A stretch of DNA of 64,000 nt from Cantharellus purpuraceus (lineage: Eukaryota; Basidiomycota; Agaricomycetes; Cantharellales; Hydnaceae). The translations under genes were made by a program, and so were the position numbers. Below are positions 1 through 14,700 of this stretch, piece by piece. The notes beneath the pieces were generated by a model that was not told where the DNA came from, did not search any database, and saw nothing but the letters and a program-made list of their open reading frames with translations. The stretch lies in the NCBI GenBank assembly GCA_025174535.1, contig JALBUN010000012.1, positions 62,001 through 126,000 of the forward strand. Reading direction: 5' to 3'. Position 1 is the first letter of the stretch. Each line of letters opens with the position of its first letter.

Positions 1-998
1 GCGATCCTGCCATGGCATTTGATCCTCTCTCATACCAGGGCATCATAACCGCTGTGAGCCTGGAGTCTGAATAATAAAGAGTTGGTCTGTATTTAGTGTA
101 TGGGACCATGACGGTTACCCGAATGATAAAGAGTAAGCGACCAAGACGTGAGCGATCAAGTATAAGGCGTACGTTCTGAATGTTCAGCCTGATGGGTGAA
201 CATTCACCCAAGGATGATATACGTCTGGGGCGGTGGATTGAAGCATGGCATAGCATCGTAAGTGTGACTTGCGATGGAATTGGCCGCATGCTCCTGGCTA
301 CTACTGCTGTGCCTCCCGAACCACCTCCCCAGTTGTCAGAATCTTCTGCTCTGTGCCTGGGTCTCCATTTGGAAGTTGCGAAGAATCACACGAGGTTGTT
401 CAAGGCATCAGGGTTATCAATCCTTTTGTCGTCCATGGTAGCTTCGCATCGGCGTGGTAGTGAGGCTTGAAGTTTGACACTCTTTTTGAACGGAGCTTCA
501 AAGCGGCATGTGTGGAACTGTGGAGCTCCACCGGAGCTTTGCGAACGCTCCACTGTAGCTGTTCCCAAGGCTATCATAGCTAGCGAAACTCGGCTGGAGT
601 TGGTTGGTTTCATATGCGCCCTAGTATTATAGTGTGAAACTATCGGAGTGGCGGAGTCGGGAATATATCACTCAACGAAAGTCATACACTGGACGCATTG
701 ACAACTTGGGCAGGCAAAGTATGGGATCGGGGGTTCTTGCAGCACGTGTTGCATACAGGTTGCTACCTGCTGCTCAGCACGGTGAGCTCGCCATCCCAAG
801 CGAGCGCTACTACTGCTTAGTCAATCTAAATGCTTGAGCTCGGGTATAAAGGTCTCCGGGAGTGACCGTGCACTAGCACTTGACGCAACTGCTAGTTTTC
901 TACTCGGCGTTATAGTGTCGAGCTGTGGTCGCTGTGACTGTCGCTGCAACGCCGGCCTTTATCATTATTACTAATATTGTCTGTCGGCAGCAACCACT
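1..998. other. Gene-free 5' flank
   Basis: No reading frame here has a recognisable product, and the short open frames overlap one another on both strands. The stretch carries one copy of a dispersed repeat (about 235-626, listed separately). The last few hundred bases must include the promoter and 5' leader of the oxidoreductase gene that starts at 999. Confidence 0.6.
235..626 (+). repeat. Dispersed repeat, copy A
   Basis: This segment matches 39072-39382 in the same orientation. The best-conserved part is 472-626 against 39243-39382. It shares a first block starting GTTTGACACTCTTTTTG, then GGAGCTTCAAAGCGGC, then TTGCGAACGCTCCAC, then GCTATCATAGCTAGCGAAAC, and ends at CGCCCTAGTA in both copies. 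Copy A has about 12 extra bases near 575. The upstream half is weaker but still alignable (for example GACTTGCGATGGA). The nature of the element is unknown. No coding capacity or terminal inverted repeats were found. A MITE, SINE or solo-LTR fragment are all possible. Confidence 0.8.
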
Positions 999-2515
999 AT
1001 GAGAGGTTGGCAAATCACGAAGCATGTTCACCCTTCCAAGCTTTCCATCACGTCCGACGTTCCAGAGCCCATCCCAGGCCCTAACGACGTCATTGTCGAC
1101 ATCCACTACGCTGCACTCAATTTCTTCGAGTAAGTTCCATCACACACCTCACCTGATCCTAGGCCGAACGGACCCTCGCAGCATCCTCCAAGCACAGGGC
1201 AAACACCAAACCCAGCCCCCCCTCCCCTTCGTCCTCGGCGCCGAACTCGCGGGCCGTATCGCACCCAACTCCCCAATTCCCCCCAACTGCCCCTACCGCC
1301 CCGGCGACCGTGTATTCGGCAGCAGCAGCGGCGCATTCGCCGAACGTGCCGCCGTAGACCCCGCGCGTCTCCTGCCCGTCCCTCGCGGTCTCACTCTCGC
1401 GCAGGCGGCGGGGCTGCACGTGACGTATCCCACAAGCTACGTGGCATTGGCGCAGCGGGCGGAGTTGAAGAAGGGAGAATGGGTGCTGGTGCATGCAGCG
1501 GCAGGCGGTGTAGGGCTCGCGGCGGTGCAGATCGCAAAGGCACTGGGGGGAAAGGTTATTGCTACTGCAGGAGGGCCGGAGAAGATGGGTGTGGCGAAGC
1601 GTCTAGGAGGCGCTGACGCGGTCCTGGATTATAGGATACCAGGTGAGTTGTTTTTGGCAAGTGTTTTTGATTTGGTTGGCTGGTGCTTAGAGCGTGGACT
1701 TTGTGCGATAGGGTGGCAGAAGGAGGTTATGCGGATCACGGGAGGCAAGGGTGCAGGTACGATATTGCCGTGGTATACCTTGCAGAACATGTGCATATCC
1801 TCATCTCAGACGTGATATATGACCCTGTTGGGCTCATCCGAGGTACAGTCCTACCACACAACGCGTATGCACGCTCTCTTTGACGCGCTCGCCAGACTCT
1901 CTCAAATGCATTGCGTGGAAGGGCCGCGCCGTCGTTGTCGGCTTCGCAGCCGGAGCAATCGAGAAGGTGTGGTGCCCCCTGTGCCCCCGCCTACGTATAC
2001 TCGTCACGCGGCCGCTGACCTCTTATCCCCCTCTCCCCTGCAGCTCCCCCTGAACATTGTCCTCGTCAAAAACATTGCCATCACCGGCATCCACTGGGGC
2101 GCGTACGCAAGTACGTATATATCCCCTCCGTCTTGTATACATTTGCGCTCATTCACGTCCGTCTGGCTTCTTGTTCCCTCTTTCTCGCTCTGCTATACCA
2201 TTCATCTCTCCACCTTTCCCTGGCCACGTGACCAGACAATGACCCCTCCGAAATTCCCAAAATATGGAAGGAGATTTTCTTGCAAGTTTCTCATCTGATC
2301 TCACCGCAAATAATCCCGCTGATGATGATGTCGATGCTTGCCATTCCTATCTCAGCTTGCTTGAGACGCGAAAAGTCGTGCCTGTCGTGTACGAGCGCAC
2401 CTTCCCCCTAGACGATCTCCCCGTGGGGCTTGACGCTCTCGAGAAGCGACAGACGTACGGCAAGGTTGTCGTTTGCATTCGCGAAGATGACGAGCAGCCA
2501 AGGGTGAAACTTTAG
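999..2515 (+). CDS. Quinone oxidoreductase-like MDR protein (zinc-free)
   Basis: This is a medium-chain dehydrogenase/reductase of the NADPH:quinone oxidoreductase (QOR) type, which reduces quinones or enones with NADPH, probably in the cytosol. The start MRGWQITKHV opens a GroES-like domain (PGPNDVIVDIHYAALNFFD). The Rossmann dinucleotide motif VHAAAGGVGLAAVQIAKALG follows, then GGADAVLDY, a later block around ITGIHWGAYANNDP, and the usual end TYGKVVVCI. I see no zinc-ligand cysteines, as expected for QOR. Splicing was read from the frame. Introns lie at about 1130-1181, 1643-1711 and 1757-1809, with further ones near 1843-1890, 1965-2042, 2110-2236 and 2284-2352. The product is about 345 aa, a normal family length, and no frame damage was seen. 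The substrate cannot be told from sequence. Confidence 0.88.
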
Positions 2516-2729
2516 CTTGTACACTACCAGACTTGAGGTTCATTCCTTAATATGTACCGCGTGCTGCAGTCAATGGGAATCGGAATAGGGCTTTTGGATT
2601 GGGATTGCAATGTATACTTTACAAATGCGCTATTTGTAATATGAGCCTCTCTCTTTCTATACTGGAACGGTAAAGAAATGCGAAAACCAGAGCAAAAGAG
2701 CAAAGAACGAAAAAAAGTAATATTCTGTC
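2516..2729. other. Convergent intergenic gap
   Basis: About 215 bp separate the stop codon of the oxidoreductase (+) from the stop codon of the HECT ligase (-), so both 3' untranslated regions and polyadenylation sites must lie here, possibly overlapping. The stretch is A-rich near 2690-2720. No gene is visible. Confidence 0.5.
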
Positions 2730-5700
2730 CTAGGCGAAGCCAAAGCCTTCGCCGCCTTCATTAATGGCAAGAAGAAGCTGCTGCCGGAGCATCTCGTATG
2801 ATGAATACGGCGGCAAGTCGACTGTGGAGAGAAGAGAGTAGTATAAGATATTGTTGCATGCTCCACAAGACAAGACAAAAACTTACTTTGGTTGAAACCT
2901 TGTTAAGAGGAAGAGAGACAAGTCAGTATGTTCCAGTGTGTGATGCAGGACGACCACTTACATGTGTGTGCTTGTGGCAAGCGGTCCGTCTCGCCATACG
3001 CCTTGTGAATCGAGAATCGCTGCACGCCTTGCACACCCTATTCGTACCATGCATGGGTCCATACACATTCTCCTGACAAAGCCGCGAATAAAACGCACCT
3101 GCAACTCCACAAACCCGCCCAGAGGAACACGCGCTGTCCCTGTATTATATACACACCATCAGCGCATTGACACCCTACAGCAAAGATACCCACGCACCTG
3201 TTGCAAAGCTTAACACCTTGGCGCGCTCGTCGCGGTTAAACGACTTTAGGGCACGCCACCACCACACGATGACCGGATCCGAGCTTGTGTATCCATTGTA
3301 CTCGGTCGCCGCGCGCCATTCGTCAATATCAATGTCTGGCGTGCCCGATATCAGGAGCTCGACCTCTTGCTCGTTGAACTGTGTAAGTGCATAGTGAGCA
3401 GATAAATAGATAAGCAAAGTAAACGAGGCGTACGATTGAGATCAGATCCTTGGGGATGATATCGTAAAACCCACCAAGGAGCGCCTCGATCTGCTCCTGG
3501 ATAGACTTGGTCAACCGGTATTGTGCCGATAGCTGCACAAACTCCCGCTTGTTCTCTTGAGTCACCGGGACACTGGCACCATTGTCCTTCAGCTCAACGA
3601 TACGTGTGATGCCGAACTAATATAAATATGAGCGCAAAACCACATCATCCCTAACGAAGAAACTTTACCTCGTCCGCCTCGGTGCTGAACGTCAGATCTA
3701 GTGCTGTTGGGTCATTCTCCAGTATCCAGATGAGGCTATTATAGTACTCCGGATCAACCCATTCTACATCCCGGTAATCAACCGGTTTACCCAGCAGCTG
3801 TCGGTAGAGCGAACGTGCAAAGTACGCATCTAGTAGCCTACTGTCGAATATCGCCTTCCCAATGACGCGACCGACGAATTTGAAGAATGACAAATGCTCT
3901 GGATTGACCCACGATGCTCGGTTCGGCTGGTAAGTGAGCTTGTCAGCAGCACAAGGCTGAAATAATGCGTAGTTCGGATTGAACATCTGGCGCGCAAGGA
4001 TTTGGAACCATTCACGTGTTACTCCTCCAGCGTCCACACCTTCTTCGTCGTAGAAACGCACGCTGAGTTTTCCATACTTGATCTGTTCTCCCGTCTTCCG
4101 CTGAAGATGATGGAAGCTGTCTTCAAACACGTGTGGCCTCCGAACGTTCAACTGCAAGGTTCCATGGTGTTCACGACTGTGAGGTCTGCGACGCAGTTGC
4201 TGATAGAAGTAGTTCCGCTTGTTGTCAAAGTCTAGGACGCGAGGATTTTGTACGAGGAGGGAGAAAGACCCGCTCATGAGCGATGGATTGTTGCGTACCA
4301 TCAGATTCAAAACCTTTCGATGGGCGTCAGTGAATGTTATAAAGAGGTCTTCCATGGACTCTCGAGCGGTGGATGGCGAACGAGGCGAAGCGGACCCCTT
4401 CAAGACTCGCGTGGCACTAGGTTTAGACCCGACATATTTGCAAACGACCATTAGAGACTCAATAAGAGGCAGCAAGACTGTCGCCATGTGCTCGACATCC
4501 GGCTTCTGCTCCACAATCGCAAGGCAATCACCAAGACGTCGCCAAAGAGCTGCAAAACGGAATGACTCGTAAATAGCATGGACCTTCTCTTCATCTGACG
4601 TCTCACGTCGCATGTCCGTTTCTGATGAAGGCTGGGACGCTGCTGCGGTACTCTTAGCAGAGTACATGTAATCGATGGTCTTCAAAATGCGAAGAAGCTT
4701 TGCCTGGTCAGACGACGCAGGAGAAAACTTGGCAGAGATAGTAGCAGGAACCTCCTCCCCAGCATTTTCCTCTTGCAGAACAGCAACAAGCTCGTCCAAG
4801 TCCGAATATATACTATGTCCGAAGTCTTGAGCCCTAGACTTTAGTTCTGAGGCTATAGTGTCGCGAGCATCGGTAAGACAAGATAGATGTTGAATGAGGG
4901 CCAACGATGATTGGAAAGTTCGCCCAGAACATTCTCCGACTGTGAGGATGTTCACGATAAGACGCAGAGAGGTTTGGGGAATAACGGGAGGTTGCAGGAG
5001 AACCGTCTTCTGGGAGAAATCCACAGCCGGCTTCTCCAAGCCGGGTGCTACCGCTGCGCCGCCTTCAGCTGTGAAGATACTCGCTGAGTATGCGAAAAAA
5101 AAAAAAAACAGAAATCAGACGGTAACTATGGTCACTCACCTAATGAAGTGGAGGGCAACTCACCCCTAACAGTTTCGATGTTGGCAGCGGCGTCTACAAC
5201 GGGTGGAGATTGGTGGTCCGAGTCTTCACCAGTGTTAACAGTTGTCAAGGGCTGATCGACTAAACCATGTCTAGGATCGGTCGATACAGGACCAGCATCT
5301 GGAGGAACAGTAACCCCTTCTGGCGCAGCTACGGCAGCCGACGCTGATGTATCTTTGGATGACTCCTCCTTTTTATTGCCATCCCTCAGACTAGATAATG
5401 GTCGTGTAACTGTGGCCAGTAGCGCCGCAAGCGAATCCATCATTGAAGGAGTTCTGCGCAGAGTTGGACCTTCGAGCAAAGCCAACAGGGGAACAATAGG
5501 ATAATGCAAATTATGAGGCAACTGTTTCTCTTTGCCTTTACCTTTCCTCGAGGAGGTCCGCCTTAAACCAGAGGGGACTTCGTGTTCCGTGAGGAAGAAG
5601 CGAGAGGCTAATTCATTGGTGGACACAATGAATGTCAGGGCCTCCAAAGATCTTTGAACAACCAAGTTTGGAACACTCTCGCCAGCCAATTGCCATGAGC

Positions 5701-8700
5701 TAGAAGCACTGGTTACATCAACAGAGGGCTTCGGTTTAGTGGATGGTTTAGGCGTTGTTTGCGATGGTTGAGGGCGACTTCGAAATGACAAGTGGGCAAA
5801 ACTTTTGTCTACTGCAGCCAAATCACCAGTACCATCTTGGAGGATGTGGAGTAGAAGGTTCAGGAGCTCTGCGCGTGTTTTACTATTTTCACACAGGTTA
5901 ACGAATATCTTGAGAAGTACGTTCTTGCGTGATAGTTGAGGGAAGAAGAGAAGCCTGACCAGAGTTGCTAGTCCATTTTTGTCGAGAAGTTGAATCGCAT
6001 CACGTTGAGCCGCAGCTTTTCGTGGGGTTTCGGGTTGAGGTCCTGAAGACACCACAGGGGCGCCATGAGGTGGGGAACCAAACCGGCGATGAGTGCGCTC
6101 GTGCCAAACGCCTGCTTCAGCGATCAAGTGAGAAGGTAGCGTCTGAAGAAACCCGTCCTCTTGATCCATTAAAACTACTTGACGAAGCTGAGGATCTAAG
6201 CTCGCGAGGAAACTTGCTGGATCGATGTCCACCGGTCCAATAGGGTCAGTCCCGGCTTGCGGCTGGGTTGGAGCACGAAAGCGAGCTCGCTCACTGGTCT
6301 CTTGTTGCAAGATCTCGGCACGGAGTTCTGGAGGTAATGCTTCAAGGAACTCCGGGCTAATCTGCGACTCTGGCGGCTCCACCTGTCTGGCCGAGCGCCG
6401 CTCGCGGAAGTGTTGATTGAGAACTTCTTCCCGCATGTCATCCGGCAAAGCTTCCAGGAATGTGGGGTCTATACCGGTATCTGTGATGTCAACAGCGTTA
6501 CCGTGGATCATGACGGTGACTCTAGGAGCACTCGAAGATCCAGAAGCTACGTTGTCTTCTCGATCGGGTGCGGTGCTTGATGAAACGGATGGGCCGGCTT
6601 CGCCTTGAGGTCCAGGATAAGACGGAGGAGCAACCATCGCCTGATCTGGGATCGGTGATGAGGGACCTTCGACAGCTATGCCTTCCATCGGTGCTGCTGC
6701 ATCATCAGTAGTCCGCCTGGGAGCATCTGAGAGCCCCACAGACTGACTAACGTCGTCCATGGCCGCATCTTCATCAACTGTACGTGCTTGAGCCTCTGGG
6801 ATGGATATCCCTACCCTTGTAGCGCCTGATTCCGCTGCAGGTCCCTCAGGTGCTGTTTGATCCTGGGCCGGTGGCTCAGGCGCCTCATTAGATGTCCTCT
6901 TACCCGCTTCTAATTCACGTTTTTCTTTCGCGGCCTCTTCTTCCCTATGGCGTTGTTCTTCCTGCTCCAAAAGTTCCTTTGATTTGCGCTGGGCTTCTTT
7001 GGCCGCCTCTCGAGCGGCCGGAAGAAGTGCCACGATTACATGGTTTGTAAGCTTGCTGACACGATCCCCGATGAATTTGCCGTGTGTCATTTTAGCTTCT
7101 TCTCCCCACCGTTGCAGAGTAGGTAATGGACCAAAGTCCTGTGTCTCTACGCGTGCCTCCGTTCGACTTGGGCGTTCTAGCCTATTAGTGAGGACAGCAG
7201 GGCGACCATGACGGTGGATGGCATTGCGATCAAGACCAGGCACAAGATGCGCACCAATGGGTGCAAGATCGATATGTAATTCTCCTGGACCTCCTCTACC
7301 AACGCTCATAAGCTGCTGAAACAACTGTAGTGCTCCTCCACTAACGAGATCCTCAATAGTCTGAAGAAGGTCAGTATAGGCATTAGCAGCCTGGTTGCCT
7401 CGGTTTGCCCTACGATGAGATGTTCGCGGATGTGAATGCGAACTGGGGTGAGCGCCCGATGGATCGACCAGGAGAGGATGGGTGGAGTTCTCAAGGCCAC
7501 CGCCGACAACGGCTCGTGGACTACCGAAGAAATTGAGATCATGGACATTAGCTAAAGCCTAGTTAGCAACACGCCAATTCAAGTACGCGAGCGCTCACCC
7601 GAGGAACGACGACGAGGTGCAATAGGAGGGCCTGGAAAAAACTGTGTATCTCGTCCTGCCGCTAGCTCACCGAACCATTGACCCATGGCATCTTCACCAT
7701 CGGAGTGGACTAAATCAGCATGCTCCAAGATCCCAATGTCTTCTCCCATCCTGACGAAGATATGAATGATGAACATGAACTTGGACCACAACTTACTCAT
7801 CTTCCTCTGAGGCCATGCCGTCTTCATCAACTTCTACTTCACCACCCATCATTGGAATACCTGTTGGTAATAGTTGGTGGGGTTCGGGTAGGAAAGAAGA
7901 GTATGATTCTACGAACCTTCCATAGCTTCTTCGTCATCTAAATCCTCACCATGACCTTCCTCGACGTCTGCACCTGCACCTGACCCAGCGACGTCCTGGA
8001 AAGATAATACATTTAAGACCATACTAGATCATATGAGCAGCGACAGGGAGGACAAACCTGCCACGTGATTTCTTGTTCCTCTGCTTCGTCGTTTGAACCA
8101 TCGCCTTCTTCGTCATCTTCGTCATCATCATTTATACCATCGTCATCGTCGTCGTCTTCATCATGCCATCCCTCCTCCGAATCGTGAGCCTCAATGTCTA
8201 GTTGGTCACCATGGGCATTTTCTTCATCTGAGTCAGTAGACGTGTTGTCACTGCCTGTCGTGTCCTCCTCCCCAAACTCTACATCCATCTCATCACCGGC
8301 CTCATCGTCTTCCTCCATTTCATCTTCCGATGCATAGTTGTTTCCGTCATCCATTTCCTACACCTAACTGTTAGCGCGAAAATGACAAAACACCTCAAGT
8401 TACTTACGCCCCCATAGCTAATTGTTTGAAAAGAGATCAGTCATACAGAAGTGAAAAAATCACGAGTTGAGACATTACCCACATTCCTAATGCGGAATTA
8501 CGATAGAGATCAGGAGTCTCCTCGCGATCGACAGCCTCGTCTATGTGTTCATCGTCTGAAGGCTCGGAGTCCAGGTTGGCAAGCCCATCATCAACCTTCT
8601 CCTTCCCCTTTTCAGGAATTCGTCCCATTTTGATTGCAATCTTGGAACTACATGAACAGATGGGTGTTAAAAGGGCGTACGGTGGTGACAGCTGCGCTTA

Positions 8701-11700
8701 CAGGTGTTCTAGAGGCCGCAGGATAGCAGTTACTAGACTGCGCACGTTTGGATAGTTCAGATCGACCTCCGCTAGAGCATTAGTCAAGGTCGCCACAAAG
8801 TTTTTCTCCAACATCAGTTTCGCGATGTGAAGCGGGCTTTCGTCCTGAACTTTGTGGTTGGAACCGAGGCCAGCTTTGACGGTCAATAAGCGATGACACA
8901 GATCGGCAAGGGCCAAAAGACGACCATAACGTTCTTCAATTGACTCAGTAGGGAGTGGCTCTTTGATCGCACGGCTGAGAGCCTCCAGGACAAGCCGCCG
9001 AATGGACACAAAATCGCTAGGCAGATCCTTGGCGTCATGGGATTCTGTGATATGGACGCAGAGAGCGACAATAACAGACATGGCCCAATTGCACAACATA
9101 ACTCGGCGCTTGCTATCAGGCGAAGGGACAGGCTCTGGAGTCCCGAATGATGTGAGCTCTAATAGAAGAAAATTGAGGACCGTAGCTCTGTGTTTCAGAT
9201 TACCCTCTTTCGCAGGCGTGCTTGATTTTCTTTTAGTGTAAGTAAGAAATGCCGTCTTGCAGGTATTATACGAGAAGAGGAGCTCCGTGAGGCATTGCAT
9301 GAGGAAACATGCATAAAGGTAGTCTGCACGTCCGTCGTTCTCAGACGAAGGCACTGCATCACCTACTTTATTAGATGCATCCTCGAAAGCCGTTCCTTTA
9401 TTGTCTTCCGAAACCTGAGATGCTGTCTTCGCGGAGCCTGTCACTGCAGGCTTTCCGACGCGCATCAATTCACTGATGAGATGATGTACCATGCTTTCGA
9501 GCGTGTCTGACGGTAGTGCTTCCTTGGCTGGCTCGTCAACTTCCATATGGTCGGTTCTAGCATCTTTTTCGGGGCTAGGTGGATCAACACCAGGGACTGA
9601 GGTTCCCTTGAGCGTGATATGTTGAACAGATGGATGAGTCTGGACGAGTCGACACATCGACTCGGTTACATGAACAAAGGCCTTGGGATCACGCAATGCC
9701 ATCCCTCCAGAGCTGCGAATATAATTGGGAACATCCGTAACCCTGGTGCGAGGCTGCGAAAACAACCGCTTAATCTCCAGACGCATGATGGACTCGATGG
9801 TAGATCGGTCCTCGACAACATGACGAAGAATAATAGCGACATATACTTGAGATCCGTTAGTGTCTTTGGATAATCTCTTGAATCGTTCCAACAACGTGTC
9901 GATCCCACCATGTCTGACCAACTCGTTGGCCACATTATGATCACGGGTCAGATGAACCAGGAGGCGCAGAACAGCAATAAGCTCATCCCTTGGAAGCTCC
10001 ATATTGGGAAGGAGCTTTAAACAAAATTGAAAGATACTTTGACGTGCCGCGGGATAGGATGGTTCACTGGTAACCTCTTCATGGGAAACTTCCTCCTCAT
10101 CCTTCGGAACTGTAATCGTGCGAGGCTCATCTCCAGTGACAAGGAGTGCTTCCGTAACTAGAAGATGAGGCGCAAGCCATTTCGGGACAACGGAGGTCTC
10201 GGCATCAGCATTCGAAGGATGGGCTAGCAGCAGAGCCAGCAAAACATCCATCAGTTCCTTGGAGGCGTTTGCAGGTAACCTGGCCTCCAGTGACCCAATC
10301 TCATGAAGAACCAGGGCCAACAGACGGCAACGGACTGCAAGCGGCTGCTCGTGGATCTCATATGCACCCGGCGAGAAGTCTTTGATATCTTGAATGATAA
10401 GAGGTAGAGTCCGTGAGGAATACCCGTCTACAGGACCCACAAAAGCGCTCTTGACATCAAAAATGAGAGACGGATGCTCATCTAGAAGTCGCAGAGCACG
10501 GCGTCCAACATCCTCTTTGAGTGTTTCTCGTTGTTCTCCAAGTTCTTTTCTCCACTGCTCAGATGTTTTCACGTCTGTCAGCTGAGGTCCCTTGTCCTCA
10601 GGGTCAATACCAGAAGATGACCCATCACCATCAACTACTGCACCCATCTCAGAATCAGCAAGCGGCTCATTGACGCTAGCCACTGGTTCTGCTTCGACGC
10701 CCGATGGTTCGTTTGAAGCTTGTGCTTCGACAGCAGCTTCTTCAGAATTAGGATCTTCTTGGTCCGCGTCGGGAGGGAAGGGCAAAGGTTGTGCTAGAAG
10801 AAACTCCGCGGCAGCACTAACATTATTACGCATACGAACTAAAGCGCGTTCCGCTGCAGAACGTGGAAAGCCCATGTCACATAATTGTCGTATACCATTT
10901 TCGTCCGGTCCAAAATGGCGGTGTAAGACGTTGGAACCTGCCATTGACGTAGGCCAATCGGGGATAAGCTCGCCTTTGGGTTCTTCGTTCTCGCCAGCCA
11001 TGAGCTCTAGCATGGTTTGGACAACCGACTTGCAGACGCTCAGTGGTGCGTGAACCAACCATGGTGCCTCCCATAGTTCACGTGCAAAGGGCAACACAGC
11101 AGATCTCAATTTGACGAGAAAGTCTTGAGGCTCGAAATATTCGGGATCAGTATCTTTCTTGTCTCTAGTCATGAGCAGATTGTTTTGCGACGACTCAAAC
11201 AACGGTTTTGATGACACCAGAGAGTGCAACAAGTGAAGTGCAACCTTGAGGCCACCGAAGACATGCACCAGTTCCTGCTTGTCCTCTTCGCTGCGGTCCG
11301 CAGACTTGGTCTGAACAATACGATCCACAGCAGAGGCGTATCGGCGACAGATAGTCAACAGAGTATCTATACCTCCAACCTTGCGAAAAGCCACCAAGAG
11401 CATTGTGTGAATATTGCTTTGAGAAACGCGCTCTACGAACATTGATAAACAACGCATAAAAATAGGGTCTGTAGTGACACGTACCTTCAAATAACAAAAC
11501 TGTAATCAAGCCCATCATCACCGTCCAGTATGCATAAGATGCAAGTTTATCCTCTTGAAGAAAGATTTCAGCTAAAACCAACTGACTACAGAAGCAGCAT
11601 ACCAGATCCTTGCCATTCTAGGTGATGTAAGGCAACCTTTGCGACATGGTTGGCAATTGTCATGGCTTGACGCTTTTGGCCAGCATCCGGAGTACGCCTG

Positions 11701-14700
11701 CTGTACAACGACGGCAACTTGACGACAGCTATCACAAATCGGTAAGATCCCAGAAAAAAGTCACTGCTGCTGAGCATACCTTGAAAAAATGGGGTGAGGG
11801 AGGTAGGAATCTGGGTCGCGATGTGTTTCAAGGCTTTTGCGTTGCGTTCCTGCGGACCATCCTTCTTGACACCTTCCGTCGATTTTGCTTCATCCGGAGA
11901 AACATCGGATTCCGGGAGAGCTGATCCTACATCAGCCTCATTTGACAAGTCGGTGGCTTGACTGGGTAATGAGATACCCTCTGGAGGAGCGCCTTGGCTA
12001 TTGCGACAAATAGTTACTCCTCTCGCTGAGAGGGCGCTCTTCAACACAATGTTTTCCCAGATGCATGCGCGGTGGAGGGCACCAATATCAGGAAGAATAT
12101 CAGATGCGTCGGATCCTGTAAGGCCAGACAACAAAGACAAAGAAGACCTCCCATGAGTGTAGGTCGCAGACGAAAAGATATCGGCCAAAAGGGTAACACG
12201 AGTGTGGAGCGCGGTTAGCTTGCGGAACTTAATGTTGGCCTCAAGCAATTGTTCTTCCGCTGAGCACATGTGGTCAACGTCAGTTGAACCCAGCCAAGCC
12301 AAACTCACTTGAAACGTCCACATAACATAGTAGCTTAGACTTGCCGTCCATGGTGTCCCAGAATTCTCTTGTCTCATCCAATGAAGCCCGGACCTGACCT
12401 AGGACTTTGCTTATGGTCTGGGTAGGTGCCACATCTGTCATGGCACGTAACACCTGAACGAGCGCATCGGAGCCAGGGGAGCTTGCATAATTGTAGGGAA
12501 TGCACGGAAGTGTCACGATTCTACCCAAGCGATCCAAACCGTCTGTTTTGGTCACAAACTCACGACAGTGGGGCGTATGTTGAAATAGACCCTCGAGAAA
12601 CTACATAATATGTCAATTGAAAGGGTCAGGTCAAATCTATTCAAACCAACTCACCCGAGCCACGACATCCACGTACGCTACAATCACGTTTTCGACGACT
12701 TCTTGCTTACCTTGGTCAGCCTCGAACGCCATATCTGTAGCTTCTATACCTTGCACAGGAGCATTTGTTTGGCTTGTAATGTTGGAGCTTTCTACGTCCA
12801 TCTTGCTGTCTGCCTCCGCCTTCGTGACAATCACGAGCTTATAGAGGCTTTCCGCGTCTTTATCCTCTATAAAGGCATTGCCAAGTTGCTCGATTCGTTC
12901 GAAAACTGTGGCAACGGCAGCGAAAACCCCATCTTTGAGCGACGGGTGATGTCTGATAAGCTCGTCTACTGCGCTTCCTATGATTGCAGCGTTCTCCTTC
13001 TCGGACAAGACTTTGAGGTGTCGCTCAGAAGTGAAAATGGAGAAAATACTCGGGATGATGGTGGGCTTCGCAGCCAATTGATCTTGACCTATCTGATTCA
13101 AGCACAATGCCCCAATAGCGTTGATGACAGCTTGCACAACCTATCCACGCAAAGTTAATTGACTGGTGAATAACAATTATGTCTTCAAGCTCACTTCGAT
13201 GGAAGGCTCGATGTTGCTTTCAACAGCCTTATAGAAAGCCTCGGGAAGATGGGCTTCCTGTAATACACCAAGAGAAGTAGGCTCATTATGGACGAAAGTA
13301 GCCATCACATGAATAGCTGAATGCTTCGTGAGTCGTCAACAGCGATACAAATGCGATAGACTGACCGATGGGAAGCACAGAAGGTCCAAATAGAACTCGA
13401 TGTTCGATGATGTCTTTAATGCTCTTGATGAGAGACGAATCGATAAGCCCACGGAGTCCCTCGGAAGTTCCGGAAGTCTGCATCATGCGATGCAATGTTC
13501 GAAGAGTATGCTTCAGGATGTTGGCCCGCGAGAATGATAACTGGCCTGAAGACGGGTTAGCAAAGCAAATCGACTAACACAATCCCATGTTACACACCAT
13601 CGTCTCCGTTCTCCTCGACGTCCAAATTCACTTCGTGCTAAGACACCTATCAGGTCAAGCAGCTTCACAAAAAGAACGATCACTGACTTGAATTCTTTGA
13701 ACGACGGCATCAATACCACGAGCATTACAGAATAGTTGGAAGGCGTTGGGAAAGCCATAGACAACATTATCAACTAACTGCATCGCCTTGGATACGATTG
13801 ACAATCTCGATGGCACCTTATTTTCGATGAGTTGGATGAGTAGCGGGATCAGACCAGCCCCCACAATCATGTTCCCACCCGACGCATGCGATGCGATGAA
13901 GGTCACAAAGGAAATCAACGCCTCAACGAAGGAATTGGGCAATGTCGACTCGGGATTGGAGATATCCGTGACAGTCTTCCTGAACAAAGACATAAGAACG
14001 CCATGGTTGACACCGGCATTGACCGCTGTCAACAGTTCTTGAATCTTGGAACGATAACGACCCATACCATCCAGAGCAGATATTGCAGCTGTTTGCACAG
14101 CACCCTGAATGCCTCGATCAAGATGAAGGAACTCGGCGATTTGAGCCACTAGGTCTGGCTCGTATAGGAATATCGACGACTGAGCCAAATTTTCGTTCTG
14201 CGTGAGGCCTAAGAAAACCATTTAGTATTCAAGACATAGCCTGGAGTAAATCTGATACGGACAGAAAACGGCAATTGCCAGCAGTCTGATGATGACAAGT
14301 TTGGCACGCTCTTCGTGCCGCTCCTTGCTCAAGGCCCTGGCCACTCGGATCCTGCACATCAAATCAAACTTTTCCTCGTCTGGCACCGAATAAGTCTCGA
14401 TGGTATCAGCGAGGATATCCATAGTGGATTTAGAGGAATGAGCCAAGGGGCCCAGATGTACGAGGACCTGTGCCGCTGAAGGCTTGCGTTGCTGATTATC
14501 AAACACATCTCCATCTGTTGCATTTGTCGTTTTCTTCTCTTCCGATGATGGTCTCCTATAAAAGGTGAAGTTGACTTCGCTAGCTTCAGCGGGAAGCGCC
14601 TCCACTTGCGCTTGTTTCTTGTCGCTTGCAAGATCAGAAAACTCCAGACTATGATTACGAATGTTGGGCCACCGCTTCGCCAATGCCTGGAGACGAGGTG

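Noticed and set aside
1106..1494. Gly/Arg-rich minus-strand frames
   Set aside because: Shadows of the G+C-rich oxidoreductase exon on the opposite strand.
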